The notes beneath the pieces were generated by a model, which made no database searches, was not told the DNA's origin, and saw only the letters and a list, made by a program, of their open reading frames with translations. DNA of 64,000 nt from DATARH01 sp963773625. GTDB taxonomy: Bacteria; Pseudomonadota; Alphaproteobacteria; ATCC43930; CGMCC-115725. The stretch spans positions 62,001 to 126,000 of the forward strand of contig CAVZCJ010000003.1 in the NCBI GenBank assembly GCA_963773625.1. The letters run 5' to 3'. The position numbers were made by a program, and so were the translations under genes. Of this stretch, positions 51,937 through 61,573 are shown piece after piece. Numbering within the stretch: position 1 is the first letter of the stretch; each line of letters begins with the position of its first letter.

Positions 51937-52524
51937 CTACTCGGCTGCGTCTTTGACGATCAGATGGCCCTCGTCATCGACGTCGAGACCGGTCTTGCGC
52001 GCCAGCTCGATGACCGAGGGGTGCCAGTCGACCTTGCCCGGGTCGGGGCCGCCGACCAGCGCGATCAGGGTCGCTTCGGGGTCGTCGCTGGCGTTGCGGA
52101 AGCCGCGATAGATGCCGATCGGGACATTGACGATGTCGCCGGGCTGCAAGGTCACCACGCGCTCGGCCTCGCCTTCGAGCCAGAACACCTCCCACGGCCC
52201 CTTGACCGCGATGAACACCTCCTCGGTCGGGTGGCGGTGCAGCGCCGCGCCGTGGCCCTTCGGGGTGTTGCGGACATAGGTGACGGCGAAGCCATGCGCC
52301 GGCGCCTTGATCTTGGGCGCGAGGCGCGGGTCTTTCATGTTCTCGACCACCCCCATGCCGATGATGTTGATGATCTCGCGCTGGTAGCCGGGAATGCGCT
52401 GGTCGAGAAAGGCGAGGTCGGAGCCTTTCATCGCGTCGAGACGGGCGACGTTGTTCTGTTCCATCGACGCCTGGGTGACGATGGGCGCGGGTTTGCCTTG
52501 CAGGCGGGGATCGACATAGGCCAT
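51937..52524 (-). CDS. cupin-domain protein, 195 aa
   Basis: The ATG at 52524 has GGAGGAACGCC upstream. The product has a single cupin barrel, with the metal-type motif in HGAALHRHPTEEVFIAVKG (His, His, Glu) and the second motif in VTLQPGDIVNVPIGIYRGFR. The N-terminus (AYVDPRLQGKPAPIV) and the C-terminal DWHPSVIELARKTG are not assigned to a named subfamily. Cupins of this type serve as dioxygenases, isomerases or binding proteins. It is intact and lies 14 bases after rfbC on the same strand, so it is probably co-transcribed. Confidence 0.82.
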   Translation of the reverse strand: MAYVDPRLQGKPAPIVTQASMEQNNVARLDAMKGSDLAFLDQRIPGYQREIINIIGMGVVENMKDPRLAPKIKAPAHGFAVTYVRNTPKGHGAALHRHPTEEVFIAVKGPWEVFWLEGEAERVVTLQPGDIVNVPIGIYRGFRNASDDPEATLIALVGGPDPGKVDWHPSVIELARKTGLDVDDEGHLIVKDAAE

Positions 52525-52538
52525 GGCGTTCCTCCTGG

Positions 52539-53101
52539 TTACGGGTAGGTGAAATAGGCCGGCAGATCGGCGAGCGCCGGGTGGGTTTTGTCTTTGTCCG
52601 ACAGGATGGGCGGGTTGCCGCCGAGCCGCCAGTCGATGCCGAGCGCCGGGTCGTTCCAGAGCAGACCGCGGTCGCATTCGGGCGAATAGTAGCGGTTGAC
52701 CTTGTAGACCAGCTGGCTGTCGGGCTCGAGCGTGCAGAACCCGTGCGCGAAACCCTCGGGGACGAAGAGCTGGTTGCCCTCGGCGGCGCTCAGCTCGATG
52801 GCGACATGCTTGCCGTAATGCGGCGAGCCGCGGCGGATATCGACCGCGACATCGAGGATGCGGCCGGCGACGACGCGCAAGAGCTTGGCCTGGGCCATCG
52901 GCGCGATCTGGAAATGCAGCCCGCGCACGACGCCGGGCGCGGCCGACAGCGAGTGGTTCTCCTGGACGAAGCGCATCTCGATGCCGGCCTTGAGGAGGGC
53001 ATCCTCGCGGATAGACCTCGGAGAAATAGCCGCGCGCATCGCCGTGGCGGACCGGCTGGATCAGCTTGACGCCCGGGGAGCGCGGTGTCGGTGATCTGCA
53101 T
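52539..53101 (-). CDS. rfbC: dTDP-4-dehydrorhamnose 3,5-epimerase (frameshifted N-terminus)
   Basis: RfbC epimerises dTDP-4-keto-6-deoxyglucose in dTDP-L-rhamnose synthesis. The core is intact: GIEMRFVQENHSLSAAPGVV, catalytic His in RGLHFQIAPMAQAKLLRV, the DVAVDIRRGSPHYGKHVAIE block, PEGFAHGFCTL and YKVNRYYSPECDRGLLWNDP (20 residues). The ATG at 53101 opens QITDTALPG; frame changes near 53068 and 53010 separate it from VKLIQPVRHGDARGYFSEVY (20 residues) and the core. Corrected length is about 187 residues. The other rfb genes are not in the window. A related sugar-nucleotide epimerase is an alternative. Confidence 0.9.
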
Positions 53102-53148
53102 CGGCCCCAGCTTGCCGCAGCGCGCGCTCGCTGTGCCAGTGTGGCGCG

Positions 53149-54138
53149 ATGCGTCCCGCCAATTATTACGCGGCGCCCGGGTTCGAGCGCGCCGGGCTGA
53201 AACGCCGCGACATGGACTGGATCCGCGACCAGGCGAGCCACGCCGCCGCGCAATTCGTCCCGGTGTGGCGCTCGCAGAATCTGGTGATCGACATCGCCGA
53301 CGCCGATCCGCGCGCGATCGTGCTGACCGCCGACAGCGTGACGGCGCTGCTCGGCGAGGCCGACCCCGACGCGCATCTCGCCGAGGGCCGCCTCGTCTTT
53401 CTCGGCGTGATCGAGGAGCAGGCGCATTTCGCGGTCGATCTGTCGCATATCGAAACGCCGGTCGACGCGCTGCCTCGCCGGCGCTGGCGGCGAGCGGCAT
53501 TCCCGAGGGCGGGGCGCGCTTCGCCGATCTGCGCCAGCTCGCCGGCAGGCTGGCCCGCCATGAGGGCGCGTTGCTCGCGCTGGCGCGGGCGATGGTGTGG
53601 TGGCACTCGCGGCACCGCTTCTGCGGCGTGTGCGGCAGCCCGACCCTCTCCGAGGAAGCCGGGCACATGCGCCGCTGCACCAACCCCGAGTGCAAGGCGA
53701 TGCATTTCCCGCGCACCGACCCGGCGGTGATCATGCTGGTGACCGATGGCGAACGCGCGCTGCTCGGCCGCAACAAGAATTTCCCGCCGGGCATGTATTC
53801 GACCTTCGCCGGGTTCGTCGAGCCGGGCGAGAGCCTGGAAGACGCGGTGGCGCGCGAGGTGCGCGAGGAGACCGGGATCGAGGTCGGCCAGGTGATCTAC
53901 CACTCGTCGCAGCCCTGGCCGTTCCCGGCCAACATCATGCTCGGCTTTCATGCCGAGGCGATGTCGAGCGAGATCGCTGTCGATTACGGCGAGCTCGAAG
54001 ACGCCAAGTGGTTCGAGCGCGATTGGCTGTTGGCCCATGTCGACGACAACACGTTCCGCCTGCCGCGGCTCGAATTCGATCGCCCGGCGGCTGGTCGAGG
54101 ACTGGCTGCACGGCCGCGCCGGGACCGGTGTCGGCTAG
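53149..54138 (+). CDS. nudC: NAD(H) diphosphatase / RNA de-NADding Nudix enzyme (frameshifted)
   Basis: NudC splits NADH to NMNH and AMP and removes NAD caps from RNA. An N-terminal domain (PANYYAAPGFERAGLKRRD) is followed by a zinc ribbon, CGVCG and CTNPECKAMHFPR, then the Nudix box GFVEPGESLEDAVAREVREE (20 residues) and the NADH-specific SQPWPFPANIMLGF. Frame changes near 53473 and 54085 are small, and the corrected protein is about 329 residues. The ATG at 53149 is used. Its TAG stop (54136-54138) overlaps the converging MAPEG stop in a CTAG. It diverges from rfbC by 47 bases. Confidence 0.94.
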
Positions 54139-54527
54139 CGCAGGTTGACGATCGCGCCGGCCAGCGCGCCGAGCAGCAGCGTCGCCGAACTGACCATGGC
54201 GATGGCGAACCCCGGACCGCGGGTCTCCGGGTCGCGCTGGTAGGAGATCGCGTAGATCACCCGGCCGACGACCCAGACAAGCCCGATCGATCACCGCCCC
54301 ATACCGGCGATACCAGCAGCACGAACAGCCATAGCGCCGGCAGGAACAGGACGATCTGCTCCAGGGTGTTCTGCTGAATGCGAAACGCCCGCTCGAATTC
54401 GGGCGGGCCGGTGACCGACGGGCGCCTTGACGTTGAAACGGCCGCGCATCCGCCCGGCATTGACGAAGGTGCCGACGTAGACGATCAGGGCCAGGATCGC
54501 GACCAGCGCGGGAAAGGCCGCCGCCAT
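54135..54527 (-). CDS. MAPEG-family membrane protein (two frameshifts)
   Basis: This is a small four-helix membrane protein of the MAPEG superfamily (microsomal glutathione transferase-like). The ATG at 54527 starts AAAFPALVAILALIVYVGTF, then VNAGRMRGRFNVKAP. After a shift near 54418 comes GPPEFERAFRIQQNTLEQIV (20 residues), the conserved R-x-x-x-N-x-x-E block, with LFLPALWLFVLL. After another near 54290 come GLVWVVGRVIYAISYQRDPE (20 residues) and a last helix. Corrected length is about 130 residues. It is 11 bases downstream of emrB on the same strand, so it may be part of the detoxification operon. Confidence 0.83.
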
Positions 54528-54538
54528 CCAAGCCTCCG

Positions 54539-56180
54539 TCAGTTCGCCATCTGCGAGCGCGGGCGGCGCACCAGCGGCAGCAGTAGCAGGCCGATGACGA
54601 ACAGCGGAGCCAACAGCAGGATCACGTCGTTGAAGGTCAGCACCAGGGCCTCGCGCTGAACGATGCCGCCGAGCAGCTTTACGCGCGCGCGCCGTGTTGT
54701 CGCCGGTAAAATGCGGGTCGAGCCGCGCGGTCGCGGCGTCGAGGAAATGCTGTACCGCCGGGCGCGCCGGGTTGACGTCCTCGATCAGGCGGTTCCAGTG
54801 GAAATGCAGGCGATTGCTCATGATCGTGCCGATGGTCGCGAGCACGATCGCACCGCCGAGATCGCGGGTCAGATTGTAGAGGCTGGCGCCGCTTTTCAGC
54901 CTGTCGGGCGGCAGCGAGCCGAGCGAGATCATGTTGGCGGGAAGATAGCAGAACATCAGGGCAAAGCCGCGCAGCGCCTGCGGAAAGAGCAATTCCCAAA
55001 AGCCCGCTTGATTGGTCAGGCCGGCGGTGAAGTAGATCGCCACGCTGAACAGCGCCATGCCGATCGCCAACATGACCCGCAGATCGAGCCTTCGCGCGAT
55101 CTGGGCGGTGAACGGCGAGGTGGCCATCTGCGCCAGCCCGGTGACGACGACGGTCTCGCCGATCTGGAAGGCGCTGAAGCCGCGCACCTGCGCGAGAAAC
55201 AGCGGGATCAGAGTAGGTGGCGCCGTACAGCCCGGTGCCGATCACAAAGGTATAGAACGCGCCCAGCGCGAAGTTTCGGTTGACGAAGGTGCGCAGGTCG
55301 ACGATCGGCTGGCGGAACACCAGCACCCGCCAGAAGAAGAATACGCCGGCGACCGCCGAGGCGGCCGCGGCGGTGAAGATCGTGTTGTCCGATAGCCAGT
55401 CCCAGCGCGGCCCTTCCTCGAGCACGTATTCGAGGCAGCCGAGGAAGATCGCCATCAGCACGAGCCCGGCGAAATCGAAATTGCGCAGCAGCGAGAGTTC
55501 GGGGCGGTCGATGTCGATTGTCAGCCAGACGACGATCGCGACGGAAATTCCCGGCACGATATTGACGAGGAACAGCCAGTGCCAGGAGAGCGTGTCAGTG
55601 AGGAAGCCGCCGACTGTGGGCCCAAGGGTCGATGACAGGTTGAGGATCAGCGAGATCAGCACCATCAACGAGGCCAGTTGCTTCCCGTGGAACTTCGTGT
55701 AGACGACCGGGAACACGGTGGGCGAGATGGCGCCGCCGCAGAAGCCTTGGATGGCGCGGTAAAAGATCATCTGGTCGAGGCTGGTGGCGGTGGCGCACAG
55801 CGCGCTCGCCGCGGTGAAGCCGAGCGCCGCGCAGCAGAACACCACACGCGTCGACACCATCCGCGACAGCGTTCCGGACATCGGCACCATCACCACGTCG
55901 GCGATCAGATAGGCGGTCTGCACCCAGCTGATTTCATCGGAGCTGGCGGACAACCCGCCCTGGATCTGGAGCAGCGAGCTGGTGACGATCTGAACATCCA
56001 TGATCGCCATGAACTGGCCGACAACCATCGCCAACACGCCGATCCAGTCGCGCAGGGTCGGCGGCGGGATCGTGCCGGCCCTGGGCGGAAGCCGGCGCCG
56101 CAGCCGGCGGCTTCGGCGCGGCAGGGCGGCGGACGCGGGCCGCGGACGCGCCGCAATGGCGAAGCCAGCGTCCAGGTCAC
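54539..56180 (-). CDS. emrB: EmrB/DHA2-family multidrug efflux MFS transporter (three frameshifts)
   Basis: This is the 14-helix inner-membrane pump that pairs with EmrA. The GTG at 56180 overlaps the emrA stop (GTGA). After a variable N-terminus (shift near 56080) come LRDWIGVLAMVVGQFMAIMD, VQIVTSSLLQIQGGLSASSD, the helix 2-3 region VMVPMSGTLSRMVSTR, and YRAIQGFCGGAISPTVFPVV (20 residues, motif C-type). A shift near 55210 joins GATY to LIPLFLAQVRGFSAFQIGET, and one near 54690 gives the last helix and RRPRSQMAN. Corrected length is about 545 residues. It exports hydrophobic drugs, acids or uncouplers across both membranes with EmrA and an outer-membrane channel not seen here. Confidence 0.92.
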
Positions 56181-57289
56181 TTGCCGTCCGGCGGGGTTCC
56201 GGCCCGTGCCGTGCCGACGATGGCGCCGTCGGCCACCGCATCGCCGGGCGCGCGGGTGTCGACCGACACCGTCACCGAGAGACCGGGCCGCAGCAGCGCG
56301 GCGAGCGGGTTGTCCGCCGGCAGCGCGATGCGCACTGGCACGCGCTGGACGATTTTGGTGAAATTGCCGGTGGCGTTGTCGGGCGGCAGCAGCGAGAACT
56401 CGGCGCCGCTGCCGGGGGCAAAGCTGTCGACGCGGCCGACGAGGGTCTGATCGGGATAGGCGTCGACCAAAACCTCGGCTGGCTGCCCCGGCCGCATCAG
56501 GGTCAGCTGGGTTTCCTTGAAATTGGCGGTGACGTAGACCTGCGGCAGCGGCACCAGCGACAAGAGCTGGGTTCCCGGCTTGACGTACTGTCCGACCTGG
56601 CCGGCCCGATTGCCGGCGACACCGGCGACCGGCGCGCGGATCACCGTATTGTCGAGGTCGTTCTGGGCGAGCCGCAGGGTGGCGCGCGCCTGCGCCCGCC
56701 GTGCTTCTTCCTCGTGCTTTTGCGCTATTAAGACGGCGAGCTGCTGCTTCTCGGCCTCCAGCGCAGCCTTGGCCTTCAACAGGTTTGCCGCCGCCTTGGA
56801 GGCGTCCGCTACGGCTGTTTCGTAGCGCTGCTTGGTCGCAACCTCGCTGGTGACCAGCGAAACGTAGCGCTGCTTGTCGAGGTTGGCGCGATCGAGCTCG
56901 GCCTGCGCGGCTTCGACCTCGGCGGCGGCCTGGTCGATCATCGCCTGCTGGAATTCCTGCCGGGTGTCAAACGTCTGGACCGTTGCTTCGGTGGTCCGCA
57001 CCGCCGCCGCGGCTTGCGCGACCTTGGCGGCGAAATCGCTGTCGTCGATGACGAACAGGATCTGGCCGGCTGTGACATGCTCGTTGTCTTGGACGCGCAC
57101 GTCCTTGATGTAGCCCTCGATCTTCGGGCTGATCAGCGAGATGTCGCTCTGGATATAGGCGTCGTCGGTCGATTGCTGGTAGCGCCAGACCCGCCACCAA
57201 TTCCAGCCGCCATAGAGCGCCGCCACGAGAACGAGCGGCAGCAACACCAGAATGAGACGCTTGCGCATGATCCGGAAAGACGCTTCCAC
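56177..57289 (-). CDS. emrA: HlyD/EmrA-family membrane fusion protein
   Basis: EmrA links the EmrB pump to the outer-membrane channel. The 370-residue product is intact. One N-terminal membrane anchor (LILVLLPLVLVAALYGGWNW) is followed by a lipoyl-like half (IEGYIKDVRVQDNEHVTAGQ), a long alanine- and glutamine-rich coiled-coil hairpin (about residues 95-200), the second lipoyl half (VIRAPVAGVAGNRAGQVGQY) and a beta-barrel domain. The start is the GTG at 57289, or the ATG at 57268. The gene lies directly downstream of the operator palindrome and opposite a TetR gene, so it is almost surely repressed by that protein. Confidence 0.95.
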   Translation of the reverse strand: MEASFRIMRKRLILVLLPLVLVAALYGGWNWWRVWRYQQSTDDAYIQSDISLISPKIEGYIKDVRVQDNEHVTAGQILFVIDDSDFAAKVAQAAAAVRTTEATVQTFDTRQEFQQAMIDQAAAEVEAAQAELDRANLDKQRYVSLVTSEVATKQRYETAVADASKAAANLLKAKAALEAEKQQLAVLIAQKHEEEARRAQARATLRLAQNDLDNTVIRAPVAGVAGNRAGQVGQYVKPGTQLLSLVPLPQVYVTANFKETQLTLMRPGQPAEVLVDAYPDQTLVGRVDSFAPGSGAEFSLLPPDNATGNFTKIVQRVPVRIALPADNPLAALLRPGLSVTVSVDTRAPGDAVADGAIVGTARAGTPPDGK

Positions 57290-57297
57290 CCAACTAG

Positions 57298-57317
57298 ACT
57301 GAACGGTTCAGTTCAGT
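57298..57317. promoter_or_regulatory. TetR-type operator palindrome between emrA and tetR
   Basis: ACTGAAC-G-GTTCAGT (57298-57312) is a perfect 7-1-7 inverted repeat, followed by a further TTCAGT overlapping the right arm. Such TGAAC/GTTCA repeats in the 69-base gap between a divergent pump and TetR gene are typical operators. It would cover both start regions. Confidence 0.82.
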
Positions 57318-57358
57318 ATTGCGCGAAAGATGTAAGGGCGGTTAAATCCTGTCAAGCA

Positions 57359-57988
57359 ATGAGCGCGCCCGACAGGAACATAGCTGCCGCGCCGACGCCG
57401 ACGGAGAAGGCGGAAAGCATCCTTGCCGCGGCGCAACGGACGTTTCTCGCGAGTGGGTTCGGCGCCGCGAGCATGGACGCGATCGCCCGCGAGGCGGGAG
57501 CCTCCAAGGCGACGGTGTACGCCTATTTCGCCAGTAAGGAGGAATTGTTCGGCGCGGTCGTCGCGCGCGAAAGCGAGCGCTATGCCGAAGGCTTTACCGC
57601 CGGCGAGCTCGACCCCGCCGATGTCGAGGGCTCGTTGCGGGTCATTGCCGACCGGTTTTTGCGGCTGCTGCTGTCGCCGGACGTGATCGCGATCAATCGC
57701 ATCATCATCGGCGAGGTGGCGCGCTTTCCGGTGCTGGCGGAGGTGTTCTGGCAGGCTGGACCGGAGCGGGTGCGGGTGCAGCTCGAAAACTTCCTCAATC
57801 GAGCCGCCGAGACCGGTGCACTTCAATTCCCCGATCTGCGTTTAGCGGCAGGGCAGTTCGCTTCGCTGGTGCGCGGCGAAATCCATTTGCGGGCCTTGCT
57901 GGGGCTCGGCGCCGACGAGGCGGCCCTGGCCGACGCGGCCGAAAGCGCGATCGCGACATTCCTCAGGGCATTCGGAGCGAAGCGCTAG
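57359..57988 (+). CDS. TetR/AcrR-family transcriptional repressor, 209 aa
   Basis: The N-terminal helix-turn-helix is clear: ILAAAQRTFLASGFGAASMD then AIAREAGASKATVYAYFASK (20 residues each), followed by EELFGAVV. The C-terminal ligand-binding domain (RVIADRFLRLLLSPDVIAIN) fits the AcrR-like group with a TetR_C helical bundle. It is intact. The ATG at 57359 lies 42 bases from the operator palindrome and diverges from emrA. It most likely represses emrAB and itself and is released by the exported compound; the inducer is unknown. Confidence 0.94.
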   Translation: MSAPDRNIAAAPTPTEKAESILAAAQRTFLASGFGAASMDAIAREAGASKATVYAYFASKEELFGAVVARESERYAEGFTAGELDPADVEGSLRVIADRFLRLLLSPDVIAINRIIIGEVARFPVLAEVFWQAGPERVRVQLENFLNRAAETGALQFPDLRLAAGQFASLVRGEIHLRALLGLGADEAALADAAESAIATFLRAFGAKR

Positions 57989-58025
57989 GCTGCAGCGCGG
58001 TCTGGCTGTGCTAAGTTCCCGGGCG

Positions 58026-59246
58026 ATGACCGTCGCCCGCGACAATCTCGACGCGCTCACCGGGTTGCGCTTTGTCGCGGCGCTCACGATCGCGCTTGGG
58101 CATACCGAGGCGCTGTGGCTCGAGATCACCGGCATCGGGATGCCGCTGTTCTTCACGCTGAGCGGCTTCATCATCCATTACGTCTACGCCGATGTGTTCG
58201 CGGGTTCGTGGCGCGGCGCGACCCGCGAGTTCGCCGCCGCCCGCTTTTCGCGCATCTACCCGTTGTATTTTGTCCTGCTGGTGTTCTCGCTGACGCACGG
58301 CCCGATGCGGCCGGCGCTGATGAACGCCGAGGGATTACCGGTGCTGGCGTCGTACTTCCTCGCCTGCTGGACCTGGTGGCCGATCACGCTGAACGGCGAG
58401 TTGCTGCTGGAGTGGTATTTCCACATCTCCTGGTCGGTCTCGACCGAGATTTTCTTTTATGTCGCCTATGCGCTGGTGTTTTACCGGCTGGCCCGGCTCA
58501 ACAGCCTGCGCGGCTGCTTGATCGCGCTGGTCGGGTTTTGCGTCGGCGCATATGCGCTGTTCTATGTGCTGTTCCTGACCCGCGACCTGTGGGAAGGCTT
58601 CGTGCTCCAGCATTTCCCGTACTTCACGCCGCGCACCGTCAACTTCAACGGCTCGTTCTACCGCTGGCTCCTCTACGTCTCGCCGTATTCGCGCATCTTC
58701 GAGTTCATCGGCGGCGTGCTGACCTGCCAGCTTTACCGCCTGGTGCGCGCTCGGCCCGAGTTGCGGGCGCGCATCCCGAGCGGCTCGCTCGCGGTCATCG
58801 CTGTCGCCCTCATCGTGGTGCTGTTCTCGGCCTTTCGCTATTTGGGCGTGCACAATCCGTGGTTGGCGGCAGGCAATTATTCGTTCGGCGCCTACCTCGT
58901 CAGCCTGCACATGAATTTCCTTCTGGCGGCGCCCTGCTATCTCCTGATCTTCTCGCTGGCGCTGGGCGGTTCGGCGATCGGCGCGGCGTTGTCGTCGCGA
59001 GTGTGCGGCCTGCTTGGGGATGTCAGCTATTCGACCTACCTGTCGCACCCGCTAGCCGAGCGCATTCTTCTCCATGCCGGTCTGGTGGTGACCGCGTGGT
59101 GGGCGCATCTGCTGGTGATCATGGCGATCATCTACGCGATGTCCTGGGTACTGTATTCGGTCGTCGAAGTGCCGGCGAAGCGCGGCTTGCGGCAGCTCTT
59201 GACCCCGCGCCGCTTGGCGGTCGCGGCGCCCAGCGGCGGCGGCTGA
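58026..59246 (+). CDS. acyltransferase 3 family membrane O-acyltransferase
   Basis: This is an OafA/NodX/ExoZ-like enzyme that moves acetyl or other acyl groups onto surface sugars or small molecules. It has about ten helices in 406 residues. The start DNLDALTGLRFVAALTIALG is the family N-terminus, with the catalytic-type His in ALGHTEAL and RFSRIYPLYFVLLV (the R-x-x-R-x-x-P motif), followed by WSVSTEIFFY (Glu). The end LGDVSYSTYLSHPLAER is also typical. The ATG at 58026 is preferred over a TTG at 58008. It is intact and lies 5 bases before the next gene, so the two may be co-transcribed. Confidence 0.9.
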   Translation: MTVARDNLDALTGLRFVAALTIALGHTEALWLEITGIGMPLFFTLSGFIIHYVYADVFAGSWRGATREFAAARFSRIYPLYFVLLVFSLTHGPMRPALMNAEGLPVLASYFLACWTWWPITLNGELLLEWYFHISWSVSTEIFFYVAYALVFYRLARLNSLRGCLIALVGFCVGAYALFYVLFLTRDLWEGFVLQHFPYFTPRTVNFNGSFYRWLLYVSPYSRIFEFIGGVLTCQLYRLVRARPELRARIPSGSLAVIAVALIVVLFSAFRYLGVHNPWLAAGNYSFGAYLVSLHMNFLLAAPCYLLIFSLALGGSAIGAALSSRVCGLLGDVSYSTYLSHPLAERILLHAGLVVTAWWAHLLVIMAIIYAMSWVLYSVVEVPAKRGLRQLLTPRRLAVAAPSGGG

Positions 59247-59250
59247 AACG

Positions 59251-61573
59251 ATGCCGGACGGGCAGATCGGCCGGGCGTTGCGCCGGTTCGAGGACGACCG
59301 GTTTCTTCGCGGCAACGGCCGCTTTGTCGACGATATCGACGTTCTCGGCCAGCTCCATGCCATCGTCGTTCGCTCGCCGCACGGCCATGCCGCGATCGGC
59401 GGCATCGACACGTCGGCGGCACGTGCGCTGCCCGGGGTTCATGGCGTCTTCACCGCCGCCGATCTCGCGGCGGACAAGGTCGGCCCGTTGCCATGCATCG
59501 CCCAGGTCGCGACGGTCGGCCCGCTGATCGTGCCGCCGCGCTTCGCGCTCGCCGGCGCGCGGGTGCGCCATGTCGGCGATCCCGGTGGCGTTCGTCGTCG
59601 CCGACACGCGCGAGATTGCGCGCGACGCGGCGGAGCTTGTCGCGGTCGACTACCGGATGCTGCCGGCGGTGGTCGACGCGCCCGGCGGCGTTGCGCGGCG
59701 ACGCTCCACAATTGTGGGACGAGGCGCCGGGCAACCTCGCTTTCCGCTTCGAGAAGGGCGACAGGGCGGCGGTCGACCGCGGCGATGGCGGTGGCCCCGC
59801 ACGTCGTCGAGATCGAGCTGCGTCAACAACCGGCTCGTCGTCGCCCCGATCGAACCACGCGCCGCAATCGGGTGCTACGACGCGGCGGCTGACAGCCTCG
59901 ACTCTGCTGCTGACCGGGATGGGCGTGCACAGCCTGCGCAATCAGCTCGCCGATGCGGTCTTTCACGTGCCGCGCGAGCGTATCCGGGTCAGCGCGCCCG
60001 ATGTCGGCGGCGGGTTCGGGGTCAAGAATTTCCTCTACCCCGAATGGGTGCTGGTGCTGTGGGCGGCGCGGCGGCTGGGCCGGCCGGTGCGCTGGGTCGC
60101 CGAGCGCGGCGAGGAGTTTCTGTCCTCCGCGCAAGGACGCGACAACCACACCAGGGGCCGGCTGGCGCTCGACGCAACCGGCAAGTTCCTGGCGCTGGAA
60201 GCGGAGACGGTGGCCAATCTCGGCGCTTATGTGTCGACCAACGGGCCTGGCAGCTCGACCAACTCGCCCTCGACCGCGCTCGGTGGCGTCTACGCCATTC
60301 CGGCGATGTTCATGAGCGTGCGCGGCGTCTTCACCAACACGGTGCCGATCGACGCCTATCGCGGCGCCGGCAAGCCCGAGGCGAATTATCTGACCGAGCG
60401 GCTGGTCGAGCTGGCCGCGCGGCGGCTCGGCCTCGATCCGGCCGAGCTGCGCCGGCGTAACGTCATTCGCGATCTTCCCTATCGCGGCGCGCTCGGCATG
60501 ACGATCGACGGCGGCAAATTCGCCGCCAATCTCGACGCGGCGGTGCGACGGGCCGGAGCGAAGCGGGCGCGCGGCGATGGGAAGCTGCGCGGGCTCGGCA
60601 TCGCCTGCTTTCTGGAGACCGCGCGGGGAACACCGAACGAGGGCGCGGAGATACGCTTCGAGAATGACCGAACAGTGTCATTGCTGCTCGGCACGCAGTC
60701 GAACGGGCAGGGGCACGAGACCAGCTATCCGCAGATCGCCGCCGATCTGCTCGGCCTGCCGATCGAGTGCTTTCGCTTCGTCCAGGCCGACACCGGCGAG
60801 ATTCCGCGCGGCAACGGCCATGGCGGCGCCCGCTCGATGCATCAGGGCGGGTTCGCGCTGTTCAACGCGGCGCAAGCCGTGCTGGCGAAGGGACGCGCCG
60901 TCGCCGCCGGGCTGCTGCAGGCCGAGCCGGCCGAGCTCGTGTTTGCCGAGGGGCGGTTCAGCGTACCGGGCAGCGGGCGCGGCATCGATCTGCTCGACGT
61001 GGCGCGCGCCGCCGCCGACCCGGCGAACCGTCCGGGCAATTGGCCGGGAAGCAGCATGGCCAATGGTCTGGACACCCTGGTGTGGAACGAATGCGACGTC
61101 TTCACCTTCCCGTCGGGGACGCACGCCGCCGAGGTGACGATCGACCCGGAAACCGGGGCGGTGACCTTGGAGCGTTACCTCGCGGTCGACGATTACGGAA
61201 GGGTGATCAACCCGCTGCTGACCAAGGGGCAGGTGCAGGGCGGGGTGACGCAGGGGATCGGCCAGGCGCTCCTCGAGCACACGGTTTACGACCCCGAATT
61301 CCGGCGCAGCTGCTGAGCGGATCGCTGCTCGATTACGCGCTGCCGCGGGCCGACGATCTGCCGATGCTCGACATCACCCTCGACGGGGTGCCGACTGCGG
61401 CCAACCCGCTCGGGGTCAAGGGTTCGGGCCAGGCCGGCGCCATCGCCGCGCCGCAGACGATCATCTGCGCGATCCTCGACGCGCTGGCGCCGCTCGGCGT
61501 CGAGCATATCGACATGCCGGCGACCCCGGAGCGGGTGTGGCGGGCGATCAGGGACGCGCCGCGATCTCCCTGA
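59251..61573 (+). CDS. xanthine dehydrogenase/CO dehydrogenase-family molybdopterin-binding large subunit (about seven frameshifts)
   Basis: This family hydroxylates purines, aldehydes, CO or N-heterocycles at a molybdenum centre. It begins GRALRRFEDDRFLRGNGRFV (20 residues), the large-subunit N-terminus. After five shifts between 59590 and 59905 a long clean frame holds SAPDVGGGFGVKNFLYPEW, PIDAYRGAGKPEANYLTER (MCD-binding arginine), LLLGTQSNGQGHETSYPQIA and GGARSMHQGG. A shift near 61310 leads to NPLGVKGSGQAGAIAAPQ. In this last motif the catalytic glutamate (GxGE) is replaced by glutamine (codon CAG, 61430). No small or medium subunit gene is adjacent. Corrected length is about 770 residues. 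Confidence 0.9.
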
